Positions 25,611-34,867 of a stretch of DNA of 64,000 bases are shown in pieces. The DNA comes from Crateriforma sp964453205 (GTDB lineage: Bacteria; Planctomycetota; Planctomycetia; Pirellulales; Pirellulaceae), in assembly GCA_964453205.1 (NCBI GenBank), contig CAYVRC010000005.1, positions 1 to 64,000 of the forward strand, written 5' to 3'. A model generated the notes under the pieces. The model was not told where the DNA came from. It saw only the letters and a list, made by a program, of their open reading frames with translations, and searched no databases. The position numbers and the translations under genes are program-made. Within the stretch, counting starts at the first letter, position 1, and each line of letters begins with the position of its first letter.

Positions 25611-27032
25611 ATGCCCAGAACATTCATTTGCTCCTTGTCGTTGGTCGGCTTGGCACTTTTTTCGATCACGGGCCGGCCGCTCGCGGCTCAGGAAGCCGCC
25701 ATCGGGACAGCCGAGCCGGACGCCGCCACCGTATTCTTGATCCCCGAAACCGATGAAGGCTTGCCCGGTGCCGGACCGATTCGCCGCTACGACTGGATGA
25801 AGCGAACTTGGCAGCTCCGCCGATCCACGTTCGCGTCGCGCGCCACGCGTGACCGACAAGCGGTCGTGTTCCTGGGCGATTCGATCACGCAAGGCTGGGG
25901 CGAGTCCTTTCAAGACGACTTCGCGGGCATGAAAGTCGCCAATCGTGGCATCAGCGGCGATACGACTCGCGGCATGCTGATTCGGTTGCAAGCAGACGTC
26001 TTGAACCTGAATCCGGCCGCCGTCGTGATGTTGATGGGCACCAACGACTTGGAAGAAGCGGCCGAGCCGCCCGTGATCGCCGGCAATGTCAAGTTGATCC
26101 TCGAAACGATGAAGCAACACGATCCCGACATGCCGATCGTCTTGTGTCAGGTCATGCCGAGTAGTGCCGCCAAGAAACGATCCTCCGAAGACATCCGGAT
26201 GCTCAATGAATGGCTGGCCGATGTCGTTCGCGGTGATTCGCAAGTCACCCTGGTCGATACTTGGACGCTGTTTGCGAACGCCGACGGCGACGCAAAGAAG
26301 GAGGAGTTTCCCGACCTGCTGCATCCCAACCGTGCCGGCTACTTGAAATGGAAGGCGGCCTTGCTGCCCGTCTTTGCCACGCTGGGTTTCGTCGAAACCC
26401 GTGCCGACGACTTTCAAGTGGAACCGGGATTCGAAAGTCTGTTCAACGGCACGGACTTGACCGGATGGGAGTACCGCCCGACACCCGACGCGATGCGTTC
26501 TTCACGTGAGCGATGGATGTCACGCAAGCCGAAAGGCATCGTCTGGCCGTTGGTCGAGAAACGGGTCTCACTTGAGGGAAAATCCTCGACGCCGGATGGT
26601 CGGTACGTCGCCAAGGCCGGACGCCTGGTCGTCACCACGCCCCCGGAAGGCCGCAAGATTCAACAGCTTTGGACGACGCGTGATTTCGACGGCGACTTCA
26701 CGCTACGACTCGAATTTCGGGCAACACCGAACGCGGACAGCGGCGTTTTTCTTCGCGGGACTCAGTTGCAGTGCCGGGACTTTGCCTTGGCCGGGCCGTA
26801 CAAGGATTTAAAGGACTATCGACCGCAACAATGGAACGAACTGGAAGTCGTCGTTTCGGGCAACGTCGCGCGGTGTAGCTGCAACGGTGAAGTCATCGAA
26901 GCAGCCTTCGAGTTACCCGACACCGGACCGATCGGATTGGAAGGCGATCGGGGTCAAATGGAGTATCGCCGCATTCGTACCACGGCCATCGCACCGGAAA
27001 GGCCCGAAGGGCCGACAGCTCCCTGCCGGTGA
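25611..27032 (+). CDS. Exported SGNH/GDSL hydrolase fused to a DUF1080 (LamG-like) domain
   Basis: About 473 aa from ATG 25611, giving signal peptide LVGLALFSITGRPLAA. The SGNH esterase domain (about 75-265) has VVFLGDSITQGWGE with the nucleophile Ser, a Gly in the block-II context RGISGDTTRG, GTNDL, and DLLHPNRAGY with the catalytic Asp-x2-His. The C-terminal part (about 275-465) is DUF1080, starting ESLFNGTDLTGWEY and continuing with DFTLRLEFRATPNADSGVFL, a jelly-roll fold related to 3-keto-disaccharide hydrolases and LamG. The combination suggests deacetylation plus carbohydrate binding or cleavage outside the cytoplasm. It is divergent from the DUF1553 unit. Confidence 0.88.
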   Translation: MPRTFICSLSLVGLALFSITGRPLAAQEAAIGTAEPDAATVFLIPETDEGLPGAGPIRRYDWMKRTWQLRRSTFASRATRDRQAVVFLGDSITQGWGESFQDDFAGMKVANRGISGDTTRGMLIRLQADVLNLNPAAVVMLMGTNDLEEAAEPPVIAGNVKLILETMKQHDPDMPIVLCQVMPSSAAKKRSSEDIRMLNEWLADVVRGDSQVTLVDTWTLFANADGDAKKEEFPDLLHPNRAGYLKWKAALLPVFATLGFVETRADDFQVEPGFESLFNGTDLTGWEYRPTPDAMRSSRERWMSRKPKGIVWPLVEKRVSLEGKSSTPDGRYVAKAGRLVVTTPPEGRKIQQLWTTRDFDGDFTLRLEFRATPNADSGVFLRGTQLQCRDFALAGPYKDLKDYRPQQWNELEVVVSGNVARCSCNGEVIEAAFELPDTGPIGLEGDRGQMEYRRIRTTAIAPERPEGPTAPCR

Positions 27033-27095
27033 GCTTGCTCAACGGTTCGCTAAAGAGCCAGCCAACCCAGCTCCGTAGGAGCGGCAGACGCGAGG
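27033..27095. repeat. Repeat-like element between convergent genes
   Basis: The 63-nt gap between two converging stops contains the hairpin GCTCC-GTA-GGAGC (27070-27082), followed by GGCAGACGCGAGGC. It looks like a mobile palindromic unit or a bidirectional terminator. The minus-strand SpoU gene ends in a run of T's (coding CTTTTTTG), which could act as a U-tract only in the opposite sense. Confidence 0.35.
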
Positions 27096-27929
27096 CTACA
27101 AAAAAGAGAGGGGCGGGTTGCCCTTTGTGTCGTTCTCGACGGAAGGACGACCGAGTTCGTACAACAGAATCGCCGCCGCCGCGGAGACGTTCAGGCTGTC
27201 GATGCCCGGTTGCATGGGGATGCGGATTCGCTCGGTCGCGGCTTGTTTCGTCGCGGCGTCCAAGCCGTGACCTTCGCTGCCGATGATCAGCACGACGGGC
27301 CGGCCGTCGGGCACGAAATCGTGAATCGCCGGGGCTTCCGCGTCCAAGCAGGACGCCATGACGCGGACGTCGTTCGTCCGCAGCAGTCCTCGGACCCAAG
27401 CCGAACCGGACTCGGCGCGATAGAAACGCTGAACCAAAACGGCAGCCATGGAGACACGGATCACACGGCGGCGAAACGGATCGATCGTTTTGCCCGTCAG
27501 CACGATCCGCTGAACACCCAGTGCCGCGCAGGAACGCAAAATCGTGCCCAAGTTTTCTGATTCACATACGCCGTCGAGCATCAGAGTCAGCCCGCAAGAC
27601 GACTCCCACGTCAGCGTTTCCGCGGACAGGATTTCCGGACGCTCTCCGCAGGCCAATACGCCACGGTGAAAATCAAAGCCGACCCATTCGCTGATCGCTC
27701 GCTTGGGCAAGACGTAAACGGGGAATCGATTGCCGGCGAGGGCCGAGAATTCATCTTCCAGACCTTCTCGGACCAGCACCGACCGCACGGGCACCTCGCT
27801 GGCCATCAATCGCTGGACGACCCAGCGGCCTTCGCAGACGAAGCAGTTGCTATCGCCACCGGCCGAGCGGGCCGGCAGATCTCGATAAACCTCGATCCGT
27901 GGATCGCTGCTGGTCTCCAGACGGATCAT
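27096..27929 (-). CDS. SpoU/TrmH-family RNA 2'-O-ribose methyltransferase
   Basis: 277 aa. An N-terminal substrate-binding region is followed by the SPOUT catalytic domain (about 115-262). The three knotted-fold motifs are present: CESENLGTILRSCAALG (motif 1, with the catalytic Arg), VVLIIGSEGHGL (motif 2) and IPMQPGIDSLNVSAAAAILL (motif 3). Members methylate the ribose of tRNA or 23S rRNA using SAM; the exact nucleotide cannot be assigned. ATG 27929 gives a full-length N-terminus. It converges with the SGNH/DUF1080 gene and lies 53 nt downstream of a lipoprotein gene on the same strand. Confidence 0.92.
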   Translation of the reverse strand: MIRLETSSDPRIEVYRDLPARSAGGDSNCFVCEGRWVVQRLMASEVPVRSVLVREGLEDEFSALAGNRFPVYVLPKRAISEWVGFDFHRGVLACGERPEILSAETLTWESSCGLTLMLDGVCESENLGTILRSCAALGVQRIVLTGKTIDPFRRRVIRVSMAAVLVQRFYRAESGSAWVRGLLRTNDVRVMASCLDAEAPAIHDFVPDGRPVVLIIGSEGHGLDAATKQAATERIRIPMQPGIDSLNVSAAAAILLYELGRPSVENDTKGNPPLSFL

Positions 27930-27982
27930 GGTATCGGTTCATCGATCAAGAAATTCGTCAGCCACGTCTCGGCCGAGCTCGC

Positions 27983-28534
27983 TCAGTTCATCGCGTTGGC
28001 TCGGGCGTTGTAAATCTTCGTCGCCTGAATCGTGACCAAATTCATGGCTTCGTCGAACCGACAGTGGCCGGTGACGGTGACCCGATCGCCTTTGGTCAGT
28101 CCGAACAATTCGTCCGCCGGGGTAGAAATCAGTTCGCCGTCATCGCCGCGAAACTCCACCATCGCCTTGGTCGCTTTCTCCGCCCTGCGTTTGCAGAACG
28201 GACAGTTGTCGGCATGATCCAAGGTGCCGTCGCCGTGCGTCGGATCGGGAAGCTCCGACATCAAAAAGACAGCGGAGTCCGTCTGAAACGGATCGTGTTC
28301 GCCGGCGTAGATGACGCCTTGGACGACGCACTCGTTCGTGTCGGAATCCGCATCGGTCTTGGTGCCGGCGAGTCGTTCGACGACGGCCGCGATCGAGACC
28401 GCATCGTCGGGAGCCGACCGGCCGAGAAACGCCACCGCCGCCGTGTCGGCGGAGGGCGATCGCGTGGTCACGTCGTCGCCACAGCCCGCGGCGAACAACA
28501 CGATCGGGCCGAGAAAAGAAACAGGCCATTTCAT
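27983..28534 (-). CDS. Predicted lipoprotein with OB-fold-like C-terminus and a CxxC
   Basis: 183 aa. Signal peptide ends in lipobox LFAAGC, so a lipid-anchored periplasmic or outer-membrane protein is predicted. A Cys pair occurs in DNCPFCKRR, and the C-terminal GLTKGDRVTVTGHCRFDEAMNLVTIQATKIY has the strand pattern of a small OB-fold. A Shine-Dalgarno-like AAAGGA precedes ATG 28534. It is 41 nt downstream of the His-rich lipoprotein gene. I do not recognise a named family; possible metal binding or redox is inference only. Confidence 0.75.
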   Translation of the reverse strand: MKWPVSFLGPIVLFAAGCGDDVTTRSPSADTAAVAFLGRSAPDDAVSIAAVVERLAGTKTDADSDTNECVVQGVIYAGEHDPFQTDSAVFLMSELPDPTHGDGTLDHADNCPFCKRRAEKATKAMVEFRGDDGELISTPADELFGLTKGDRVTVTGHCRFDEAMNLVTIQATKIYNARANAMN

Positions 28535-28575
28535 CGTTGCAGGTTCCTTTGAGGGGGGATCTTTGCCGGAAAGCG

Positions 28576-29124
28576 TTATTCCGTCGACGCTTGCAGGGTC
28601 TTCATGGCCGCATCGATGTCGTCCTTGACTTCATCGTAATCTTTGCCGGGTTCGCCGTGCAATTTTTCGTCGATCGCACCGAAGGCATCGAACAGCTGAT
28701 CGACCGCAGCCAAGCTGTCTTCGCTTTGCTCGGACTTCTTGGCCAGCTGTTCGACGTTTTCCAAAGCGTTGCCGACGTCGTGCAGTTCGTCATGAACGGA
28801 ATCGACGTCGTCGTCGGCAAGCCCCGCGGTGATCCTCGTCACCATCCCGGCCAGTTGCTCCACGGCTTCGGCATAGGTCGCCGGCATCGGTGGCCCGCCG
28901 GCCGGGGGCAGCGTGTCGACGTCCAAGCCCAACTCGTCGGCCTTGATCGTGTCGTGCTCATGCCCGTCGTGGTCATGCCCGTCATGATCGTGATCGTGAT
29001 CGTCATGATGTTCTCCGTGATCGTCGTGCGACGCGTCGCTGGTCACGGTGTCTGTGGGGCCGCCGCAGCCGATGGTCAGCAGAGCGGTCAACAGCAAAGC
29101 GATGGGGGTGAAATGTTTGGCCAT
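28576..29124 (-). CDS. Histidine/aspartate-rich lipoprotein
   Basis: About 182 aa from ATG 29124. Signal peptide with lipobox LLTIGC, then residues about 30-58 are almost entirely His, Asp, Gly and Glu, with repeated HDH and DHDGHD units, characteristic of metal-sequestering segments that bind Zn, Ni or Cu. The rest is helical and acidic (AVEQLAGMVTRITAGLADDDVD; QLAKKSEQSEDSLAAVDQLFD). Role in envelope metal handling is inferred from composition only. It is followed by the other lipoprotein gene (41 nt), and preceded by the epimerase gene (49 nt), on the same strand. Confidence 0.78.
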   Translation of the reverse strand: MAKHFTPIALLLTALLTIGCGGPTDTVTSDASHDDHGEHHDDHDHDHDGHDHDGHEHDTIKADELGLDVDTLPPAGGPPMPATYAEAVEQLAGMVTRITAGLADDDVDSVHDELHDVGNALENVEQLAKKSEQSEDSLAAVDQLFDAFGAIDEKLHGEPGKDYDEVKDDIDAAMKTLQASTE

Positions 29125-29173
29125 GGGAAAATCGATTGGCGAAAGGGAAATGAAGGAACGGATTTCGTCGGAG

Positions 29174-30154
29174 CTAATCATTTTGATGCTGTTCGACGAC
29201 GGAGTCGATGATCGCATCCAGGTCACGGGTGGGCCGGTAACCGATCGTGTCTTTGATACGAGTCAGATCGGGAACACGACGACGTATGTCTTCGAATGAC
29301 TCATCATAGGCGTCCCCGTAAGTTTGAAACAGGATTTCTGATTTTGATTTCGTGCGTTCGATCACGCGTCGCGCCAAATCCAAGATCGATACCGGCGTGT
29401 CGCTACCAATGTTGTATACCCGGCCTGCGGCGGTGGGGGTTTCGGTCAACTGGACGACCGCCCCGATGACATCGGACACGTGGGCGAAGCAGCGGACTTG
29501 CAGCCCGTCGTCGTGCACGACCAGCGGATCCCCTTTCAAGGCGGCTTCAACGAAGCGCGGCAAGACCATTCCGTAGGCGCCCGTCTGGCGTGGGCCGACC
29601 ACGTTAAAAAAGCGACCGACGACGACGGGCAGGCCTTGCTCCTTGAAATGCGCGAGCGCCAGAAATTCATCGATCGCCTTGGAGACGCCGTAGCTCCAAC
29701 GCGGCCGCGTCGTCGCGCCGAAGACCAGGTCGTCTTCTTCCGTCCAGGTCGACTTCGGATTTTTGCCGTAGACCTCACTGGTGCTGGCGATGAAACAGGG
29801 GATCTTGCGGCCCCGTTTGGCGATCGATCCCAAGCGGTCCAAGATCAACTGAGTCGGATAGACGTTCCGTTCGATCGTCTGGATGGGTTGGCTGGCGATG
29901 AGAGCGACGCCGACGGCGGCGGCCAAGTGATAAACGCGATCGGCGCGGCCGACCAACTCGGCGACCAGCGCGACGTCGTCGATGCTGCCGCGGACGTTTT
30001 CCAGTCGCTCGTGCCCAGAAATCTCGGCCAGATTCTGCGGCCGGCCGGTCGACAAATCGTCCACGACAATCACGTGGTCCCCGCGGCCCAACAGAAATTC
30101 GGCCAAGTGGGAGCCGATGAAGCCCGAACCGCCGGTGATCAGAGAAGTCGTCAT
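29174..30154 (-). CDS. NAD-dependent sugar-nucleotide epimerase/dehydratase (extended SDR)
   Basis: About 326 aa from ATG 30154, placing the Rossmann motif TGGSGFIGSHLAEFLLGRGDH at the N-terminus as usual. The catalytic Tyr and Lys are in WSYGVSKA, with the Ser in IASTSEVYG. RVPDLTRIKDTIGYRPTRDLD near the C-terminus resembles the UDP-glucuronate decarboxylase / NDP-sugar epimerase groups. It makes or interconverts an NDP-sugar, probably for surface glycan synthesis; the specific sugar is not determinable here. The 17-residue extension to 30205 is not needed. Confidence 0.9.
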   Translation of the reverse strand: MTTSLITGGSGFIGSHLAEFLLGRGDHVIVVDDLSTGRPQNLAEISGHERLENVRGSIDDVALVAELVGRADRVYHLAAAVGVALIASQPIQTIERNVYPTQLILDRLGSIAKRGRKIPCFIASTSEVYGKNPKSTWTEEDDLVFGATTRPRWSYGVSKAIDEFLALAHFKEQGLPVVVGRFFNVVGPRQTGAYGMVLPRFVEAALKGDPLVVHDDGLQVRCFAHVSDVIGAVVQLTETPTAAGRVYNIGSDTPVSILDLARRVIERTKSKSEILFQTYGDAYDESFEDIRRRVPDLTRIKDTIGYRPTRDLDAIIDSVVEQHQND

Positions 30155-30569
30155 GTGCGGTCGGGAGAATACGGAGTTCAGGGAAAACAGGGGGAAAGGT
30201 TCCATCCAGCCTCATTCGGGTGCGGACGCTTTCCGACAAGTCTGCTGGTACGCAGCAAGTCGCCCAATCGTTTGATCGCAGCCCGAGTGGCCGAATAATG
30301 ATGATCTTCTCGCCCTCCAATCGATTTGGCTAGGCCGAGATGGGACCGGCCCGGCCCGCCGGGGGCGACCGTGCCTGCCGTCGTGGACCTGGCCGCTGAA
30401 CCGTGAATCGGTCGTTGCCAAGGCGACCCCGGCGACGGTCGTTGTCCCGTGAAGGCGGGGGGCTCGCCTCGTTGAGCTACCGAGGATTTTGGTCGACCGT
30501 TAGACTAACGGGGGTCCGTTCGCGGTCTTTGGTCTGTCCTTGTGCGCCCGCCGTCTTTTCGAATTCACC
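30155..30569. other. Divergent intergenic region before the TPR-ExbBD unit
   Basis: About 415 nt with no convincing gene. It separates the epimerase (-) from the TPR gene (+) and should hold both promoters. The clearest structure is the 15-nt palindrome at 30497-30511, listed separately. Confidence 0.6.
30497..30511. promoter_or_regulatory. Perfect 7+1+7 palindrome upstream of the TPR gene
   Basis: CCGTTAG-A-CTAACGG lies 59 nt before the TPR start codon, where a transcription-factor operator would fit. It is too short to exclude chance. Confidence 0.3.
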
Positions 30570-33500
30570 ATGCGTCGATTTGCTTTCTTGCCGCTGTTGC
30601 TGATTGTCGTCGTCGATTCGTTCGTCGTCTCGCCGACCGTCTCGTGGGGACAACGAGGATCGCGCGAGCGGGTTCGCACGGAAGCCGATTTGGAAGCCGA
30701 AAAGAAAGCCGAACGGGCCATGGCGGCCTACGCCGACGCGGCCAACTTTCAAACCGGCGGCGCGATCGCGCTGGCCATCGAAGCTTGGCAAGCTTTTCTG
30801 AAAGATTATCCCGATCACGAGATGGCTTCGCAGGCCGCCCACTATTTGGGCGTCTGTTACATGCAGCAAAATCAGCCCGATTACGCCGCCGCCGCGAATT
30901 CGTTCGCCACGGCGCTCCGGGACGATGATTACGAACTTCGCGAGGAAAGCTTAGCCAATTACGGATGGTGTTTGTACGCCGACGCGGGCCAAGCGCCCGA
31001 CCGAGACGCCCGACGACTGCGATCGGCCATCAAAGTGTTTCAGACGCTTCGCAAAGAGTTTCCCGAAAGTGATTTTCTGGACCGCGCGTATTTTTATACC
31101 GGCGAGGCCTACTACGGACTGGGCGACGCCGCCCGCGCCGTCCAAGCCTACGACGCGATGCTGGCCGCTGAACAAGCCGCCGAGTCTCCGCTCCGGTGCG
31201 ACGCTTTGTACGCGCGTGGCGTCGCGCTGGAGGAATTGAAAGAATTCGAAAAGGCGAAAGCCTCGTTCGGTCAGTTGCTGCAAAGCTGTGCCGGCGACGA
31301 CTTGGCCACCGACGTGCACCTGCGGATGGGGGACCTGGCGATCCTGAACCGCGGCTATGCCGACGCGATCGAATCGTTCGGACAAGCCTTCGACACGGCT
31401 GATCAACAGGAGGACCAGGCTTATGCCCTGTTTCGCCAGGCCTTCGCCTTTGTGAAATCGGAACAACCCGAACGCGCGACCGAAAATTACGAAAAACTGC
31501 TGGCCGCTTTTCCCGACAGTCGGTACGCCGCGTCGGCGACGCTGGCTTCCGCGCAGAACGCCTACCGCAGCGGCGACATGGACATGGCCGCCGAACGTTT
31601 CGAACAGGTCTTGACGCGAAACAATCCCGAGGCGGCGACCGAAGCGGCGCATTGGCTGGCCCGGATCCGATTGAGCCAGGGGGATCCGACTGCCGCCCTC
31701 CGCGTCGCCGAAGGCCAAGTCGAAAAGGGCGCCGAGGGCGAATTCGCCACCGCGCTGCGTTTGGACTTGGCCGAGGCCTACGCGGCCGATCCGAAGACGG
31801 TCCCCGACGGCTTCGAACTGTTCAAAAAGATTCACCAGGATTCGCCGAACGACCCGTTGGCACCACGGGCGCTGTACAACGCGGCCTTTTTCGCTTTGCA
31901 GCTCGGCCGGCCCGACGAAGCGGCGAAGCTGTCCGATACTTTTGAAAATCAGTATTCCGACGACGCCTTGTTCGGCGACGTCGGGTTCATCGGGGCCGAG
32001 GCGGAATTGGCCGCCGGGAACGTCCAGGCGGCTGCCCGTCGCTACGAAAAGCTGATCGCCGACACCAGCCTCGACGACAACCCGCAGAGACCGTTGTGGA
32101 TCCTCCGCGGCGGGGCGACCTTGCAACGCGCCGGACGACCCGATGCGGCGATCGAAATGTTGCAAAGTCAGTCGGCGTCTTTGGCCCGGTCGGCCCAACA
32201 AGCGGAAGCCGAGTTGTTGATCGGACAAGCGCACCTGGCCGCCGGTCGCGCCGCCCAAGCCGCCGGTGCTTTTCGCAAAAGCCGACAGACCGACGACGAC
32301 TGGGCGAGGGCCGGCGAAGCCGCGTTGTTAGAAGGAACGGCGCTTCGCAACGACGGTCAAATCGATCAGGCGACCCGAGTTTGGACCGCGTTGGCCGACC
32401 GCGACGGCTCGGACCGGATGGCCGATCAGGCCCGATTCAAACTCGGCCAGCTGGCGGCCGAACAAGGGGATCACGCCCGGGCCGTCGAACAGTTCACCGC
32501 GATCTTGCGGTCCGGTCGCGACCCCGGGCTGATTCCTTACGCGACCTACGGCAAGGCCCGCGCGGAAATCGCGAAACAAGATTTTCAGGCCGCCACCGAA
32601 ACCTTGGGCCCGTGGTTGAAAGCGACCGAAACGCACCCGTTGAAAAACGAAGCGATGATGGCGCAAGGAATCGCGTTGCGAAACCTGGACGACTTGGCAG
32701 CGGCCGATGACGTGTTTAGCGAGGCACTGGCCGGCGATCCCCGCGGTGCTGTGCTGGCGGGGCTGTTGTACGAATCGGCCCTGGTCGACGTCGAACAAGA
32801 AAACGAAGACGCCGCGATCCGAAAACTACGCCGCGTCATCAAAGAAGTGCCGGGATATCGCGAGATGGACAAGGTCGCCTACGAACTGGGCTGGACGCTT
32901 CGCGAGGCGGGTCAAGAAGATCAGGCCGAAAAACAGTTTCGCCAATTCTTGAAAGACTTTGCCGACAGTCCCGACGTCGCCGAGGCGGCTTATTTCGTCG
33001 CCCAACGTGAATACGGGCGGGAGAATTGGGTCGAGGCGGCGAAGCATTACGAACTGGCCGCGGATCGAGCCACGGAAACGGATCTGTCCGAAAAGGCGTT
33101 GTACCGAACGGGTTGGGCACGGTTCAAAGCCGATGAATTGGAGGCTTCCGAATCGGCGTTCCGACGTCAGGCCGAGGAACACCCCGACGGTCGGTTACTC
33201 ATGGACGCGTTGATGATGATCGGGGAGTCCAGTTTCAAGGCCAAGGAGTACGCCCGGGCCATCGAAAGCTATTCTCGGGCACGGACCCGTATTCGACAAA
33301 ACGGAGAAGACTCCCGGTCGCTGAAGGACGCCGCGGAACGGCAAGTCCGTGAGCTGATCCTGCTGCACGGCGGACAGAGCGCCGCGTTGCTAAAGAAATG
33401 GGACGAAGCGTTGGGATGGTACGGCGAACTCCGCCAACGATTCCCCAACTCGGCGTATCTCGCCCAAGTCTTTTATGAGACCGCGTACGTGCATCAGCAA

Positions 33501-33887
33501 TCCGGCGACCCGGAGGAAGCGCTGAAGTTCTACGGCCAAGTCGCTCAGAAGTATCGCAACAGCGTCGCGGCGAGGTCCCGATTCATGATGGGCGAGATCT
33601 ATTTCGATCGAAAGCAATACGATCAAGCGATCACCGAATTTCAACGGGTGATGTTCGGCTTCGGTGCCGACAAAGCGCCCGCGTCGGTGAAGACGTGGCA
33701 AGCCAAAAGCGGATATGAAGCGGCGCGGTGTAGCGAACAACTGATGCAACAAGCCAAAACCGGCGCGGCGGAGAACCAAGCCAAAGAGTTTGCGGTGAAG
33801 TTCTACAGTTACGTCATTGAAAAACACCCCGGCGATGAACTGGCGGGCAAAGCAGCCGACCGACTGAAGGTGCTGAAATCATCATGA
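30570..33887 (+). CDS. Large exported TPR-repeat protein (YbgF/BamD-like arrays)
   Basis: About 1105 aa. Signal peptide FAFLPLLLIVVVDSFVVSPTVS, then almost entirely helical TPR arrays; clear units include AIALAIEAWQAFLKDYPDHE, YAQIG-like spacing in DQAITEFQRVMFGFG, and QAEKQFRQFLKDFADSPDVA. Many repeats resemble those of the Tol-associated CpoB/YbgF and BamD type, which bind envelope or peptidoglycan-linked partners. Its stop overlaps the ATG of the ExbB gene (ATGA), so it is translationally coupled to a proton-channel complex. Likely a periplasmic scaffold or partner of that motor (inference). ATG 30570 is used rather than 30540, to start at the signal peptide. Confidence 0.88.
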   Translation: MRRFAFLPLLLIVVVDSFVVSPTVSWGQRGSRERVRTEADLEAEKKAERAMAAYADAANFQTGGAIALAIEAWQAFLKDYPDHEMASQAAHYLGVCYMQQNQPDYAAAANSFATALRDDDYELREESLANYGWCLYADAGQAPDRDARRLRSAIKVFQTLRKEFPESDFLDRAYFYTGEAYYGLGDAARAVQAYDAMLAAEQAAESPLRCDALYARGVALEELKEFEKAKASFGQLLQSCAGDDLATDVHLRMGDLAILNRGYADAIESFGQAFDTADQQEDQAYALFRQAFAFVKSEQPERATENYEKLLAAFPDSRYAASATLASAQNAYRSGDMDMAAERFEQVLTRNNPEAATEAAHWLARIRLSQGDPTAALRVAEGQVEKGAEGEFATALRLDLAEAYAADPKTVPDGFELFKKIHQDSPNDPLAPRALYNAAFFALQLGRPDEAAKLSDTFENQYSDDALFGDVGFIGAEAELAAGNVQAAARRYEKLIADTSLDDNPQRPLWILRGGATLQRAGRPDAAIEMLQSQSASLARSAQQAEAELLIGQAHLAAGRAAQAAGAFRKSRQTDDDWARAGEAALLEGTALRNDGQIDQATRVWTALADRDGSDRMADQARFKLGQLAAEQGDHARAVEQFTAILRSGRDPGLIPYATYGKARAEIAKQDFQAATETLGPWLKATETHPLKNEAMMAQGIALRNLDDLAAADDVFSEALAGDPRGAVLAGLLYESALVDVEQENEDAAIRKLRRVIKEVPGYREMDKVAYELGWTLREAGQEDQAEKQFRQFLKDFADSPDVAEAAYFVAQREYGRENWVEAAKHYELAADRATETDLSEKALYRTGWARFKADELEASESAFRRQAEEHPDGRLLMDALMMIGESSFKAKEYARAIESYSRARTRIRQNGEDSRSLKDAAERQVRELILLHGGQSAALLKKWDEALGWYGELRQRFPNSAYLAQVFYETAYVHQQSGDPEEALKFYGQVAQKYRNSVAARSRFMMGEIYFDRKQYDQAITEFQRVMFGFGADKAPASVKTWQAKSGYEAARCSEQLMQQAKTGAAENQAKEFAVKFYSYVIEKHPGDELAGKAADRLKVLKSS

Positions 33888-34867
33888 AGCCAGATTCCTT
33901 TCGTATCCCGGTCGCTTGGGCCGCCGTCGTCGCGGTGACCATCGTCTGGCTCGCCCAGGTGACACCCCCGACGGCCCACGGTCAGGCGTCCGAGACCCCG
34001 ATCGCCGACGCGGCGGACATCCGGTCCGTCATGAGCGACGCTCCGGCGCAAACGCCCGGTCAGGTCGACGCGCCGAGCGGGATCGATCTGTTGTCACTGA
34101 TCCTTCGCGGCGGCATGTTCATGATCCCCATCGGGTTGATGAGTTTGTTGGTGGTGACGTTGGCGGTCGAACGTCTGTTGGTGTTGCGATCTAAAAGAAT
34201 CGTTCCTCGACGCTTGTCACGCGAATTACGTGGACAAGCCGCCGACCCGGTTCGGTTCAACCCGACCACGGCTTTTCTGACATGCGACGAGTATCCGTCG
34301 GCGGCCGCTCGAGTGATCAAGGCGATGTTGATGCGGACGGGCGGCTCGCTCGGCGAAATCGAACGGGCGGCAAGCGAAACGGCCCAACGAGAAGCCGATC
34401 GCTACGCCGCGCCGATCCGTTGGTTGAATCTGGCGGCCGCGGCGACCCCGTTGATGGGCTTGCTGGGGACGGTCTGGGGAATGATCGTCGCGTTTCATGA
34501 ATCGACCACGTTGACGCCCGATCGGAGTCGCAGTGAACAGTTGTCCGAGGGCATTTACACGGCCTTGGTAACGACGTTGGCGGGTCTGGTGGTGGCGATT
34601 CCGGCCGCGATCCTGGCGCAGTACTTGGAAAACAGGGTCACCAAGTTGTTCGGCCGCGTCGAACAATTGGCGTTCGACGTCGCACCCGGATTGACGCGGT
34701 TTGTCGGCAACAGCCGTTTGCAGCGTGACGGATCGTTGCACCCGAGCATCGTCGCGGACCGTCCTCGACGCGGCGATCGCGACGTCGCGCCGCCTCCGGT
34801 GGATGACGCCCCGCCGCCGGCCGGCGAAAAAACCAAACGGACTCGCGACGGCATCCAGACCAGGTGA
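33884..34867 (+). CDS. MotA/TolQ/ExbB-family proton channel
   Basis: 327 aa. An N-terminal hydrophobic segment (VAWAAVVAVTIVWLAQV) is probably a signal or extra helix. Then come three helices of the family: GMFMIPIGLMSLLVVTLAVE, AAATPLMGLLGTVWGMIVAF and ALVTTLAGLVVAIPAAILAQ, with the conserved Thr/Pro/Gly pattern lining the proton path. A charged, proline-rich tail ends the protein. It assembles with ExbD/TolR to convert proton motive force into motion. ATG overlaps the TPR stop; the gene's own stop overlaps the ExbD GTG (GTGA). Partner and task are unknown in this operon. Confidence 0.93.
   Translation: MKPDSFRIPVAWAAVVAVTIVWLAQVTPPTAHGQASETPIADAADIRSVMSDAPAQTPGQVDAPSGIDLLSLILRGGMFMIPIGLMSLLVVTLAVERLLVLRSKRIVPRRLSRELRGQAADPVRFNPTTAFLTCDEYPSAAARVIKAMLMRTGGSLGEIERAASETAQREADRYAAPIRWLNLAAAATPLMGLLGTVWGMIVAFHESTTLTPDRSRSEQLSEGIYTALVTTLAGLVVAIPAAILAQYLENRVTKLFGRVEQLAFDVAPGLTRFVGNSRLQRDGSLHPSIVADRPRRGDRDVAPPPVDDAPPPAGEKTKRTRDGIQTR

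Noticed and set aside
27070..27098. Similarity of GTAGGAGCGGC to Pseudomonas REP elements
   Set aside because: Only a short GC-rich core matches by eye; no evidence of transfer, so no taxonomic claim is made.
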